The position numbers and the translations under genes were made by a program. Under the pieces are notes generated by a model, which ran no database searches, was not told the DNA's origin, and saw only the letters and a list, made by a program, of their open reading frames with translations. From Acanthacorydalis orientalis (taxonomy: Eukaryota; Arthropoda; Insecta; Megaloptera; Corydalidae), in assembly GCA_034766995.1 (NCBI GenBank), contig CM068323.1, forward strand, positions 20,692,112 to 20,756,111: a stretch of 64,000 bases of DNA, in the 5' to 3' direction. Of this stretch, positions 52,231 to 63,860 are shown in pieces. Within the stretch, counting starts at the first letter, position 1, and each line of letters begins with the position of its first letter.

Positions 52231-52680
52231 ATTTCTTCTTTTAGTAAAAACGTGCATTATAGTAAATAAACATGTAATAAATTTTGTGAAATGAATCGTG
52301 GAATGTTTAAACGACTCACCGTAACGCTACTTCAACGTCGTTTCAAAATAAACACAGATAGAAGTGCGTTCCGATTCATTCTTAATTTTCAATCTGATGA
52401 TCCACGAATAGAACGAAATGAAGAAAACGTTAAAAATGAATCTTGTCTCCGACGACTCGTATGATACAAATATATGTGTGTCTATATGCATCTGCAGTTG
52501 TAAACGTTTATTGTGATTGTATCTGTGCATATATGTATATCATTTATCTTTCATAGACCGTTGATGTGGTTTTGTATTTTCAACAAAATACATACACGCT
52601 ACCGCTTATCGTGGTTGCAGATGAAAACCAAACATTTACCAAATAGACATATCAAAGCTTTTAGCAATATTTAATATTGT
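52231..52680. other. GC-richer block just upstream of the receptor gene
   Basis: Closest island to the gene. On the minus strand it contains a strong donor-like ACG|GTGAGTCG (near 52313-52322), without an obvious coding exon. Could be promoter-proximal regulatory DNA or an antisense transcript. Confidence 0.3.
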
Positions 52681-52749
52681 ATCAACGTACGTATACGCAT
52701 ATACGTAAATTTCTCCCCGGCCAATATTTTGTTTATTTGTCGACTACAA

Positions 52750-52751
<2 letters not shown>

Positions 52752-52813
<62 letters not shown>
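52752..52813. repeat. (TA)n microsatellite
   Basis: 62 bp, the longest pure run seen. Confidence 0.96.
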
Positions 52814-52820
<7 letters not shown>

Positions 52821-53650
52821 ATTGTAATTTGTATCTATATTTTTGAAAACTTACATATGTACAAAATAATATTTGTTTCAAAATATAGAACAGTTTATTT
52901 TGATTGATGTGAACTAAATTTTAATAATATTGTTATTCGAAAACTATACCACATTTTAATAGCATTGAATATTATCCCATAAATAAATATAATCAGCATT
53001 CATTTATGCTATATAAACAAACTAGCCGGTCGAAAAACAAAAAATCATCCTGAAAATAAATATACTGTATATTTATATACTTGGACAGAAAAGTATCTCG
53101 GGTATTTTATAATACAATAAAAAATAATCAAAATATTAATAAAATAAAAATATGACTACAAATAACATATCATCTTTAAATATATTTTCCGTTAACCCTT
53201 TCATTATTCATTCGAAATGTCAATGTATCGAACAAACAATTTAAATATACATACTTGAAAATGGTATTTGTGCCGAAATCAGTGTACTGTTAAGTAGCAA
53301 AAAAAGATATCAGATTAGAGGAAAATAATAAAATGAATATACAAAAATAACAAATGGAATTAATATGATGTCTAGAGGAATAATAAATAAATGTGGTGGA
53401 CTCAATTCGATTTTTTTTTAAAAAAAATGTTTTACAATTATTTTTAAACAATAAGCATTTCGATAAATATTTTATTGAAATGAACATAAATCTATTATCA
53501 ATAGAAATTACTATATGTACATATATGCTGAGTTGTGTAAAAAAATTATGATTTAATTAATATTAACCATTTTTATGCATGAAATATTTAAATCGACAGA
53601 TAGTTCAGTGTACTTATTATTTGTATTCTAAACACATTTTATTGTTCCCT
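52814..53650. other. A/T-rich DNA immediately upstream of the first coding exon
   Basis: Intron-like composition ending in the acceptor at 53655; no TATA/Inr arrangement I would trust. Confidence 0.45.
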
Positions 53651-53655
53651 TACAG

Positions 53656-53729
53656 ATCGATTGTCCGGAGAAATTGTAAGACAGTCAACATAAGCACACC
53701 AGTAATATCGAACGAATTATGGCGGGGCC
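53656..53729 (+). other. 5' UTR part of first coding exon
   Basis: A pyrimidine-rich tract ending CCCTTACAG (53647-53655) is a good splice acceptor, so the mature leader continues into at least one upstream exon that is not securely located. The reading frame of the receptor is closed by TAA at 53703-53705, so translation cannot begin further upstream in frame. Confidence 0.7.
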
Positions 53730-53733
53730 ATGA
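53719..53733 (+). promoter_or_regulatory. Upstream ORF (4 codons) overlapping the receptor start codon
   Basis: ATG at 53719 reads Met-Ala-Gly-Pro then TGA at 53731-53733. The stop overlaps the receptor ATG at 53730 (ATGA) and touches a second in-frame ATG at 53733. The uORF start has A at -3 and G at +4, a stronger context than the receptor ATG (G at -3, A at +4). This layout suits termination-reinitiation or leaky scanning; a regulatory effect is inference. Confidence 0.55.
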
Positions 53734-56700
53734 TGTCGGTGAGTCATATCATTACCGCCGCCGTCCTGTTTCTGGCGGTCGGTATCCTGTCAACACTATG
53801 CGGTGCGGAAACAACGCCGGCAACGAAATGTCCCAGCTTTGCGGCGAATCCATCTTGTCCTTGCTACAATTTCAACGACGGCATATATCTCGAATGTCCT
53901 GCTGCAACAGTCGACTCATTGCGCAGCGTGCTCCGTGTTGTATCCGGTCCAGTTCACTCGCTCATAGTGTACGATCTCGACAAAACCGTTACGTACTTGT
54001 CGCAAAACTTCTTCCCAGAACAAACAGTAATTAGACACCTTCAAATACGACAATCGAATATTCAAGAACTGCACGACGATTCTTTGAACGTACTCAAGCC
54101 CGAACTGGAGTCACTTAGTATCATATCAGGGAAACTACAACTCATTCCGCAGAAGGCATTCAGCGGTCTTGATAAACTTATCTCTCTCGATCTCGAATTA
54201 AACGAAATAAAAGATTTACCTAGTTATAGTTTTTACGGCCTACATCTCATAAAACTCAATGTGAAAGGAAACCATCTGCAAAAAATATCAGAATATGCAT
54301 TCGCTGGTCTCGAGAATTCCTTGCTTGAAGTTGACATGGCTGAAAACAAGATACAATTTTTCCCGATGACAGCGCTTCGACGACTTGAAAGGTTATCGTC
54401 ACTACGCCTTGCATGGAATGAAATAAGTACAATTCCAGACGACGGATATTCCCGTCTTGAATCGTTAACTTTCCTTGATCTCAGTTCAAATAACTTTGAA
54501 GACATACCGGAGGACTGTTTTCGTCCATGTCCCTCGCTCAAACAGATATCTTTATATTATAATTCTATTGAATCCGTAAATCGAGATGCTTTTATTTCGT
54601 TAGTAAATCTAGAATCGATAGATTTGAGTCATAATAAAGTCGTTTATCTCGACGCGATGACGTTCCAAACCAACAAAAAATTACACACGATCGATCTTAC
54701 TCACAATCATGTTCATTATATCAGTGGAGTATTCGCAAATTTACCAGATCTTCGAGAGTTGTTCTTATCTGAAAATAACATTCTAGAAATTCCTTCGGAC
54801 GCTTTCACGGATTCATACATGTTGTCAGTAATTTATCTTCAACAGAATGCAATTCGACGGGTCGATAAAGACGCATTAAGTACTTTAACAAATCTAGAAC
54901 AACTTCATCTTAGTTCTAACTTTATTCCACTTATTCCTAAAACGCTGTTTGAACAGACACATTCATTAGCGTTTCTAAGCTTGGACGGAAATTGGATATC
55001 TGAACTCGAGTTAGCTACTTTTGAAAAAATGTCCAATTTACGAGAAATACGCTTACACAATAATCGTATCACTCAAATCAGACGTGGTGTATTCGATCCT
55101 TTACCGGCATTATCTGAACTTCACTTGCAAAATAATGTCATTACATCGATAGAATCTGGAGCTTTTCGTAGTCTCCAGAGTCTGCAGCATATAAATTTAC
55201 AAGGAAATATGCTATCTGCTCTCGGGGATGTATTCTTACATGAATCTCCGTCGCTTGTTTCGATTCAATTGGACTCAAATAATATTGTCACATTGCATAA
55301 TGATTCACTTCGAGGACAATCAAGCGTTCAAATCATGCATTTAGGTCATAACAGGTTAACAAGAATCGATAGGACGTTATTTAGCGATCTGCTGCTAATA
55401 CAAAGAGTTTATTTAACAAATAATAGTATATCCCATATCGAAGATCGGGCTTTCGAACCTATGCAAGCGTTAAAGTTACTCGATATAAGTATGAATAAAT
55501 TAACACACATAACAGGTAATACATTTGCAGAATTACATGAACTTGAAGATCTATACTTATCAGACAATGGTTTAGAAATTATCGAACCGCACGCCTTGAC
55601 CAATTTGAAAAAGTTAAGAACATTAGATCTTTCTAATAACAAAATATCTGTTCTTCACGATTTTATTTTTCAAGAAGGTTTACCTATCAGACTGTTGTAT
55701 TTGACAAATTGTTCGATTTCAAAAATTGAAAAGGGTGCATTTCATGGTCTCAACAATTTAAACGAACTCGATTTGCAGATGAATCAATTGACATCGATGG
55801 GATTGAAACATTTAGATATTCCTGGCTTAAGAGTATTGCGTGTGTCTTCAAACAATTTCAGTGATATTTTTCCATCAGCAATTGAAGGACTACCTTCATT
55901 ACAAGTCATAGAACTAGATTCTTCGCATATCACACATCTGCCCGATGGACTCTTTAATAAAAACAAAAACTTACTGAAGATCAATTTGAACAAAAATCGT
56001 TTAAAGGAGTTGAAACATGGTATATTTTCAAGTTTAAACGTATTAAAAGAACTGCGATTGAATGAAAATACGTTTTTCGACTTCCCATATACAGCATTGT
56101 TCAACATATCAACATTAGAAACTCTGTCATTGGCTGGAAACTACCTTTCAGCTGTTGAATTGTCGAGATTGAATGGTCTGCCAAATCTTCGAGAACTTGA
56201 TCTTAAAGAAAACACAATCTCTTCTCTATCTGGTTTTGCGACAGCAAATTTAACACAATTACTCAACGTCGATCTGAGTGGCAATGCGCTAATGGCATTA
56301 CCCGCAAACTTTTTCCATCATTCATCATCATTAAGGCAGATTGATCTATCCGGAAACAAATTCCGTCAAATTCCTACGACAGCATTAACTGAGCAGACAC
56401 TTCCAAGTCTTGCGTGGCTCAATCTTACTGGAAACCCTCTAGTCCGTATTCATGACATATCGTCATCGCACAGGTATCCAGCATTAGAAGAAATACATAT
56501 CAGTGAGACAAACATGACGATAGTCACAAGTAAAGATTTTGAAGCTTTTCCGTCTCTGTTGCATTTATTTCTGGATAGAAATCAAATATCGCGAATCTCT
56601 CCTGGAGCGTTCGCGAGCCTTCCGAATCTCATTACGTTAGATTTAGGTACGAACGATCTCGAACTTTTACCGCAAGAAAGACTGCACGGTCTTTATCTGT

Positions 56701-57009
56701 TAAGAATACTGAATTTAACGCATAACCGTTTGAAAGATCTCGAAGAGTTTCCTGCGGATTTAAAATCCTTACAGATACTAGATTTATCCTTCAATCAGAT
56801 CGGAAGAATCAGTAAAGGAACTTTTCAGTATCTTGATAATTTATCTGAATTACATTTGTATGGAAACTGGATATCTGCTGTGTCTGCAGATGCATTTAGA
56901 CCGTTAAAAAAATTGGGATTGCTCGACCTAAGTAGAAATTACTTAGAGAATTTACCGTTAAATGCATTTCGACCTCTTGAAACACAAATAAGAAGCCTTA
57001 GAACCGAAG
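53730..57009 (+). CDS. Coding exon 1: signal peptide, LRRNT and about 40 LRRs
   Basis: One 3,280-bp exon encodes residues 1-1093 plus the first base of codon 1094. Almost every repeat shows the LxxLxLxxNxI/LxxI/L core with an xxAF or xxTF close, typical of extracellular LRRs. The donor is AAG|GTATGT at 57010. Without splicing the frame runs seven codons further to a TAA at 57030, so an intron-retained transcript would end before the LRRCT cap. GC content and codon use are clearly higher than the flanking DNA. No frameshift or internal stop is present. Confidence 0.95.
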
Positions 57010-57666
57010 GTATGTACACATTTATTAATTAGCTGTTTGTATACTTCCTTAAAAATTTAAACACAATAAGCTAATGTGTCAATGAGTATTTATTGGAACT
57101 AAATTCAATATATTATCTTTATTTTCAATGCAACACGAATAAATGAATAAATTATCTGAACAACTTTTGAAACCCTATTTGTAAAAAAATAAGATAAATT
57201 CCTTTTCAAAACAAGTTCTTTTTATTACAGAGAATCCTTTACACTGTGATTGTGAATCACAAGAACTCTGGCAATGGTTACGCGATCATCAGAAACTATC
57301 GGCTGGAACTTTACTACGATGCGAACAACCAGCTGAACTTCGAGGCAGAGCTTTCTTGGAGCTTGAACCAAGACAGTTTTGTAATGCTCCGCTTGTTGCA
57401 AAGCTTGCAATTCAGGATATTCAACCATTTTCTGTACTCGTCTCGTGGCAGAGCCGTAATCATACAGGTTTACACGGGTATCAAGTCGCGTACCATGCAC
57501 TTGAATCTTTTATCGAGGTGTGTATAATTACAAAAATATTTTCAAAACTATTTTTGATACAAAGCTATTCGTTCTAAAATTAAAAATGTATATTCTAGTT
57601 AATACAAGTTGTATTTATCATCTTAATTACTATTAACTCTATTACCAATCCATACAGATACTTACA

Positions 57667-57725
<59 letters not shown>

Positions 57726-58640
57726 CTATGTGTGTGTGTATGTAGGTATGTATGTTTCAAAGTAACTTTTCAATTATGATAAATAACATTCGAAAATAAT
57801 AGTAACTATCATAGAGCGTTAAAACATATCTGTCCATAAATAATTACAAAGAATCATATGTAAAACAAAATTACTACACCGTTCCTAGACCCGATCGTTT
57901 ACCTCTCTATCCTCTGAGTATATAATAAGGTCTCTGTATGAAAAGCGCCACGATATTCGGTCGATGCACGCGTATCAAATATATCATAAAGTTTATGACA
58001 TTTATTGAGTAATTAAGAACAATTCCTTGTGCGCTAATTGCTGCTTTATCTAATATTGAATCTTGTTGTGTGCTTTATCCCAGATACGTAAACTATTCAA
58101 AGCAAATGGAAGAGTGAGATAATAAATAGAGATGTATATTATTATTAAGTCGACTGTTGTTCTGTTAAATTTGTACGATCTTATCTGAAAATCGAACTGT
58201 GCTGAATTGAATGTCACGCCACTATTTTTAGATAAGGTCAATTATTCTAAAATCAAGCAATTCGTATAAATTTCAGCACATAATTTAATTGTCTTTTGAT
58301 TACTGGAATATGTAATACGTAGGCTGAAAATTAAATTGTCATTTACAAGCACACAAAACTATATATATATATATATATGAATGTGTATGTGTGTCGCATA
58401 CTCGCGGTAGTAAATTGAATTGATGTATTTATATTTCTAACATTATTATACATGTATACATTCATTTCCAATCTCTTCAATAATTGTATATACGAATATT
58501 ACTAATTTTTTTATGTTTCTATCTTTTACTGTTTTATTACAAAAATATATTTTACTAACAATTATAATTATACTTTCAGTCTCCATTTTTTTTCGTAAAT
58601 CATCAGTATGCTTGAACGTAAATAATTATATACTTGTAAT

Positions 58641-58704
<64 letters not shown>

Positions 58705-58963
58705 TTGTGTGTATGTTTATGTATGTATGTAGCCATAAATATCACAAATATCAGAACAAATAATATACTTATTGTGTAGTTGTTTATTCAAAACTTTGAA
58801 GCATTAATGAATTATAAATAATTCATAAACGTTTATAAATGTGAATAATATAATTCATATTCTGTTAATTATTTTGTTTACCAAATCTATTACTGAAAAG
58901 TATTTTTTTTCGTTTTAATTTTAATAATTAATTCACTTTTAATGGTGTAATAGACAATTCAAA

Positions 58964-59023
<60 letters not shown>

Positions 59024-59779
59024 ATTAATTTCAAAATTTAATTTTAAATATAAAAAAGTTAAAGGAATAATATTGTTAATTTTCATTCTTTTCTTCATTA
59101 CATAATATATATTTATCAAATATATTTGTGAACGTTTTATATTTAAAAAGGTGAACAATTAATGGCTATTTATAAATGAATCCCTCAGTTTCAGATACTT
59201 GGTAAGTTGATGGACCGTCACAGCAAGTCCGTGAAACTAGATAGACTAACACCGAACACCCGTTATCTGATATGTGTACTCGGTCTCGGTAATTGGGGCG
59301 CAACGACCCTCGGTGGCATTAGTACCGGTAACGCTGAAATGGTTGAATTTCACGTGATGCGTAACGAGACAAGTAGAGAGACAACAGAAATATTTAGTGA
59401 GGCAATGTTACCACTGCTCGTTGATTCTCCTACAAGCAAATGCACCGAAGTCCGTACACTCGATGCGCCCGATTTGCCGATCGGTCAAGGCGGAGGCGCA
59501 GTCACCGACAGAGGAGTCGGTGTCGCATCTATCTTAACGCGACGACTCGGACTCATCGTTGGATGTTCGATGGGCTTTGTCGTTTTCATCATACTCGTTT
59601 CAGTGCTTGGATATCTGAAAGTGAAGAAGCATCGCGCCACAGAGAAACGTGACCAGCCTAATCCACCGGAATATCTCTCCTATCGACACTTTTCAATTCA
59701 GAGTGGAGAAGCTGGAGCGCATACAGGAGGCCATCCACACTTCATCGCCACAATGGGCCCAACGTCATTAAACTCGTAA
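53730..59779 (+). CDS. Giant single-pass LRR / fibronectin III receptor, artichoke/chaoptin-type (3 coding exons)
   Basis: Joined exons 53730-57009, 57231-57517 and 59195-59779 predict 1,383 aa. Seen: signal peptide 1-26 (hydrophobic core, cleavage likely after CGA), an LRRNT cap starting at Cys34, about 40 tandem 23-25-residue LRRs (roughly 80-1088), an LRRCT cap (Cys1099, 1101, 1124, 1144), an FN3-like domain (about 1146-1225), a transmembrane segment at about 1307-1330, and a basic then Pro-rich tail of 53 aa. The order LRRNT-LRR-LRRCT-FN3-TM fits a cell-surface adhesion or recognition receptor. Known relatives are the long insect LRR proteins artichoke (cilia of sensory neurons), chaoptin (photoreceptor adhesion) and Drosophila CG7896; length and a TM anchor argue against a GPI-linked chaoptin ortholog. 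The start is the first in-frame ATG after an in-frame TAA at 53703, and both introns keep phase. Gene structure is well supported; the exact family member is inference. Confidence 0.9.
57010..57230 (+). other. Intron 1 of the LRR receptor gene (221 bp)
   Basis: GTATGT ... TTATTACAG boundaries; A/T-rich and short, typical of insect introns. It splits codon 1094 after its first base. Contains the in-frame stop for a retained-intron product. Confidence 0.88.
57231..57517 (+). CDS. Coding exon 2: LRRCT cap and first half of FN3 domain
   Basis: The acceptor is TTTTTATTACAG at 57219-57230 and the donor is GAG|GTGTGT at 57518. The exon supplies two bases of split codon 1094 (Glu), then 95 codons. 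It gives the LRRCT signature ENPLHCDC, Trp-rich helix ELWQWL and the two later cysteines (residues 1124 and 1144), then a beta-rich stretch with VLVSW and GYQVAYHA, characteristic of FN3 B and C strands. Joining it to exon 1 restores the canonical LRR-to-LRRCT transition, which confirms the intron. Confidence 0.9.
57670..57751. repeat. (TA)n-(TG)n compound, intron 2
   Basis: 46 bp TA then TG and TATG units, about 150 bp after exon 2. Confidence 0.95.
58360..58394. repeat. Short (TA)n then TG-rich, intron 2
   Basis: 19 bp TA followed by ATGTGTATGTGTGT. Confidence 0.85.
58643..58732. repeat. (TA)n-(TG)n-(TATG)n compound, intron 2
   Basis: 44 bp TA then about 26 bp TG-rich. Confidence 0.95.
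58967..59020. repeat. (TA)n microsatellite, intron 2
   Basis: 54 bp pure, about 175 bp before exon 3. Confidence 0.95.
59195..59779 (+). CDS. Coding exon 3: end of FN3, transmembrane helix, cytoplasmic tail
   Basis: The exon opens in phase 0 after CAG at 59192-59194 and encodes 194 residues to TAA at 59777. LTPNTRYLICVLGLGNWG is a classic FN3 F-G segment and completes the domain begun in exon 2. A linker rich in Gly/Asp and possible N-glycosylation (NETS) leads to Arg-Arg and a 24-residue hydrophobic helix (GLIVGCSMGFVVFIILVSVL), followed by a Lys/Arg-rich stop-transfer and a tail with NPPEYLSYR. A second acceptor AG lies six bases upstream (59188), which would add Phe-Gln in frame. Confidence 0.88.
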   Translation: MLGKLMDRHSKSVKLDRLTPNTRYLICVLGLGNWGATTLGGISTGNAEMVEFHVMRNETSRETTEIFSEAMLPLLVDSPTSKCTEVRTLDAPDLPIGQGGGAVTDRGVGVASILTRRLGLIVGCSMGFVVFIILVSVLGYLKVKKHRATEKRDQPNPPEYLSYRHFSIQSGEAGAHTGGHPHFIATMGPTSLNS

Positions 59780-60110
59780 GAGCAAATTCGGCAAACGGTT
59801 CGTTCACCATCGAATTTTATTTTCTATTATAAAGGTTTTATAACTATTTAATTCCCTCGTGTACAAATGATAAACCAGCGTGAAATTCTTAAACTAACTT
59901 TATAGTTCGACCAGATAAGTGTTCCCTCGACGAATAACTTTTTATCTAAAAAAACTTAATTTTTGCTAAACACTAGTGAAGTTCTTTAATTTTAATAATC
60001 CGATTTAAAACCATTTTAGTTACGTTTCGATAACAGGTCTGAGACTAAGTAATAGTAAAAGCTCTCTCAAAAACCAACTTATTTTGTTATGAAAATAAAA
60101 TAGTGAGATT
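59780..60110 (+). other. Probable 3' UTR of the LRR receptor gene
   Basis: Follows the TAA at 59777 and becomes rapidly A/T-rich. The nearest canonical AATAAA hexamers are at 60094-60099 and 60274-60279; the first is the simplest 3' end. The true cleavage site cannot be read from sequence alone. Confidence 0.5.
60094..60099 (+). terminator. Candidate polyadenylation signal AATAAA
   Basis: First canonical hexamer after the receptor stop codon, about 315 bp downstream; a second lies at 60274. AATAAA is common by chance in DNA this A/T-rich. Confidence 0.4.
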
Positions 60111-60279
60111 CAGATAAACTAATGACGGTATAGCCTCTACTTTTTATTTTGACAGATATTTTATAAATAACATAAAAAAAGACAATAAAAATTTTCAGTT
60201 GAAAATCTTGTTGAAACATTTAATCGAATTATTGTATAAAATTTTCCTAAAAAAAACTTACCCCGCGATTAAAAATAAA

Positions 60280-60415
60280 GTAACAAATTTATTTAACTAA
60301 ACTAATACAGTTTTAATAAATAGGTACATTCACACATTAGATCATAAAGACGAAAAAATGAAACCAGCACATTTATAAACAAAATACGTGTAGATCACAT
60401 TCAGTAAAAAATATT

Positions 60416-60468
<53 letters not shown>

Positions 60469-63175
60469 AACGAAAGAGGTTCCTCGTATAAACAAAAAGA
60501 AAAAATCTATCCACCATTGACTGACAGTTTATTCAAGTGATATCTTGGATTCGTGTAGCCAATTAAAACGTGTGTTTCGTGTCGGAATTTTATATTTATT
60601 ATCGGAATGTATACAGGTGTGACAAGAACACGTTCGAACGTAGTTACGTTTTAGATAATTTGGACGTACCTGTTTCCATCGATTTGCGACATAGAAAAAG
60701 AACATTAATCGAAAAATATGTTCATTACTATAAACAATATTATTCTTTGTTAATTGTATCGTTCGAAAGAAATATTAAATTTGTTCTTATGTCTACATTT
60801 ATGTCGTCATAATTTTATTTGTGCGATTTTTTTTCAGAAATGTGTCTTAGTTATATTTTTCATCTGACATCGAAACACATTTATAGACGTAATGAAAAGA
60901 ATCCAAAAACATGATCTGATACATAATTGAAAACAAAATTTAATTCTAGCCAAAACTTAGGAACCTTTTATCATTAAATCACATTTTGTAGGAGCACGCA
61001 AAAATATTTTTTTTAAATATACTATTACTTTTAGTTCAACAAAACATATAATCATTTCCACTAATATTAGATAGTCATCAAAATCAAACTTCGGCATGGA
61101 TAGAAAAATCAATATGTAGATATCTAGGTAGACATATAGTTAGGTAAGAAAAAAGAATGCATTTTATATTCGTATGAAACTTTTCTGTATATAAAAACAC
61201 ATACAAACATGTTCACACATTTCAAATAACATATTAATCATTTAAAGTATCACTAGTTATATACGTACATATATTTTTTAGTAGAAAGAAAATTATTAAA
61301 GAATAATTTTATTCTTTTATTATTCTAGAGATAATCATAAAACTTAAACGTTATAATTCTAAACAAAAATCAATATTTTTTGTATTAGAAAATAGTTAAT
61401 CTTTTTGGCTTGATTGATTGCAGTATATTTTTCCCTACTTAATAATTTCTCACTGATAAATATTTTCTATTTATTCAAATATTATCTATATGAACTTTCA
61501 TATTTTATTATTTATTTAAATAATATTTAATTTTTTTAAGAATTATGTTTTCAGTCAACATGGACGTGCATACAGATACATATTTTTAATCTCTTGTTTA
61601 TTAATTATTTACTCTTTAAAATATTATTAAAATGTTACAGTTGGTATAGAATTTTCCTTGTGTGAAAATAATAAATGTTTTTTATAATTACTAAATTATA
61701 GACACTATTTCACAGTCAACGAAAAAAAAATAATATTTAATTTAACAAAAGTACTACTTTAAAAATTATTATCAATTAAAAAAATATTTTATTCCAAATT
61801 TCTTTTATACTATTAGTTTTAAAATTTCTTTAACATTTTTAATAAACTTCATTTTGCAGTCCAAAAATCACTTTAGTGAATGTCTTAACTATACAACGTT
61901 TAATAAATTTATATTTTTTTTACTAACTTTAATACACACTGTCGACGATGATAATCTAAAATCTAATCACAATCTAAAATAATTAAATATAATAGATTTT
62001 TAGAATTATTTTACATAAATGGGATAATTAATGACTGTATATTTGATAAAGTATTTTACATGCAAGTTTTTATATAAAAATAGTTAATAATGCTTCATTG
62101 AATTTATATAATACAATTCAAATTGCATTCGCTTTTGAAAATAAAGTATAGAAATTTGTGTCGTTACTCGGTTATAAAAAATCTCAATTTTCTAACTCAG
62201 TAAACATAGTGTTCTTATAGTTTGAAAGTTCAGGTATAGCGTGGAACTGACATCTTCATCTAGTGGATAACAGCGACGTCAGGAATTCAATATATAAATT
62301 AAAATGATTGAAAAACTTTCCTCAGCTACAAAAATATCGAAAATATTACTTTTTTCGCCTGACCTAAGGTCTAAGGGTAAAAAATATATACATCAGTAGT
62401 GCTATAAAAAAAGTATCACACAAATGTGTTGATATGTTTTCAATTTATACATTTTCCATATTTTGATATCATTAGATATATTAATAAACAAAATTGAAAA
62501 GAACTATTATTTAAAAAAAAATCCATATACTTATTTTCATTAATTTATCTTACATTAATATTTTTCTCTATTTTTAAATATTATTTTTTATTACATCTTA
62601 TTTCTGTAAAAATACTAATATAACGTTAATATTGATTTCAGTTTTTAAATTAATAACTTTGCAGAATTCTATTATAAAATGTTCAATATTAATTGTCGTT
62701 TCAAATACTTTTTCATAAAAATTTCAACACTATTTTTACTAAACTATTATATTATCTACTTCATTTCATTATTATAAACTTTAATTAAATTCATGTTTTG
62801 TTATTTCATCTATAATTAACTGAATAAAATTATAAATTTTTATCATTTATTCTTTCATTTTAATTAATCAGGTTTTTTATAATTTCGATCAAATTAAATA
62901 TATTGAAACTACTTAATAGTCAGCAGAATTTTCGGATTCGAAATATTTCTTTTATAAGGCCAGATATGAAATTCATTTATTTATTAAATAATTATATGAT
63001 AAAATCTATTTTAGGTCAAAACCAAACTTCATAAATAAAAATATCAAGTCAATATAAAATACACACTCAAAATTTAATACAATTTATGAAATTCTACTAT
63101 TACATTCCACAATATACTTAAATTTGAGATGAATATTTTTTCCTATTCAAGTAAATTCCAGTTTATTCACAAACA
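60280..63175. other. A/T-rich 3' flank
   Basis: A TA/TG array at 60419, a small richer block 60470-60700 (80-codon ORF without domain), and a short unexplained richer patch at 62220-62290. No gene recognised. Confidence 0.45.
60419..60468. repeat. (TA)n-(TG)n compound
   Basis: 35 bp TA then 15 bp TG. Confidence 0.95.

Positions 63176-63178
<3 letters not shown>

Positions 63179-63260
<82 letters not shown>
63179..63260. repeat. (TA)n compound
   Basis: 45 bp, a GT break, then a further 36 bp. Confidence 0.95.
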
Positions 63261-63263
<3 letters not shown>

Positions 63264-63339
63264 GTATCTTAGCATATGTGAACGACACAGAAAAAATCTT
63301 ATTTTAATGTTTATATGATCCATTCAACTTTTCTAATAA

Positions 63340-63860
63340 ATTATGAAGAATCACAGAGAGATCTTTGCTAACGGTGCAAAACGACATCGAAGATAAGACT
63401 TGGTTAGAGTGCGAATCTGTACGAAAACGTTCACCGATAGATGAAGTTCGAACGGCACGCAAGCAATATTATTATATTTCGAATGAAATATACGTGGTAG
63501 ATCATAAAACGCAGTAGGAGTAGAATCGATGTCTTGGTATGAGTTGATACGTGGAAAGCAGTCGATCTGTTGGTTATTCCGTGAGGGACGGGTATGGGGT
63601 GTCGTATTAGTGACATAATATGTCGGAGGAACGCGCGTCGGCGATGGTGTTTGAGCGAAGAACGCGACCGTGTTAAAAATCAATTTCGAATGTAGGATAT
63701 CACGCGGTTACGACTACACGTAGCCACTTCGACGTCTCTCGACGCGTCGTAAAACGAGAAAATATTTGTGATACGATTTCATCACTTTATAACAAAATTT
63801 GTAAATGTTATTCCGAATTACTAAAGCTTCTCGTCATCTCAGATAGCACACAAACAATAT
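63340..63860. other. GC-richer island near the right edge
   Basis: A 110-codon minus-strand ORF (63351-63683) overlaps another in a different frame; no domain. It could be the edge of a neighbouring gene, but nothing proves it. Confidence 0.3.

Larger units (their letters stand above)
57518..59194 (+). other. Intron 2 of the LRR receptor gene (1,677 bp)
   Basis: Phase-0 intron inside the FN3 domain, from GTGTGT to TTTCAG. It contains several TA/TG microsatellites (57670, 58360, 58643, 58967) and a modest GC-richer patch at about 57880-58250 with no credible exon. If retained it adds 19 residues before a stop near 57575, giving a product without a transmembrane helix. Confidence 0.82.

Noticed and set aside
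53579..54034. 151-codon + strand ORF overlapping the receptor start
   Set aside because: Shadow frame of the LRR exon that also reads through the intron acceptor at 53655.
54233..56107. Minus-strand ORFs of 77-107 codons under the LRR exon
   Set aside because: Antisense shadows of the LRR codons.
63351..63683. 110-codon minus-strand ORF
   Set aside because: Composition follows the GC island, a second frame is also open, and no domain or splice context is seen. Kept only as an island.
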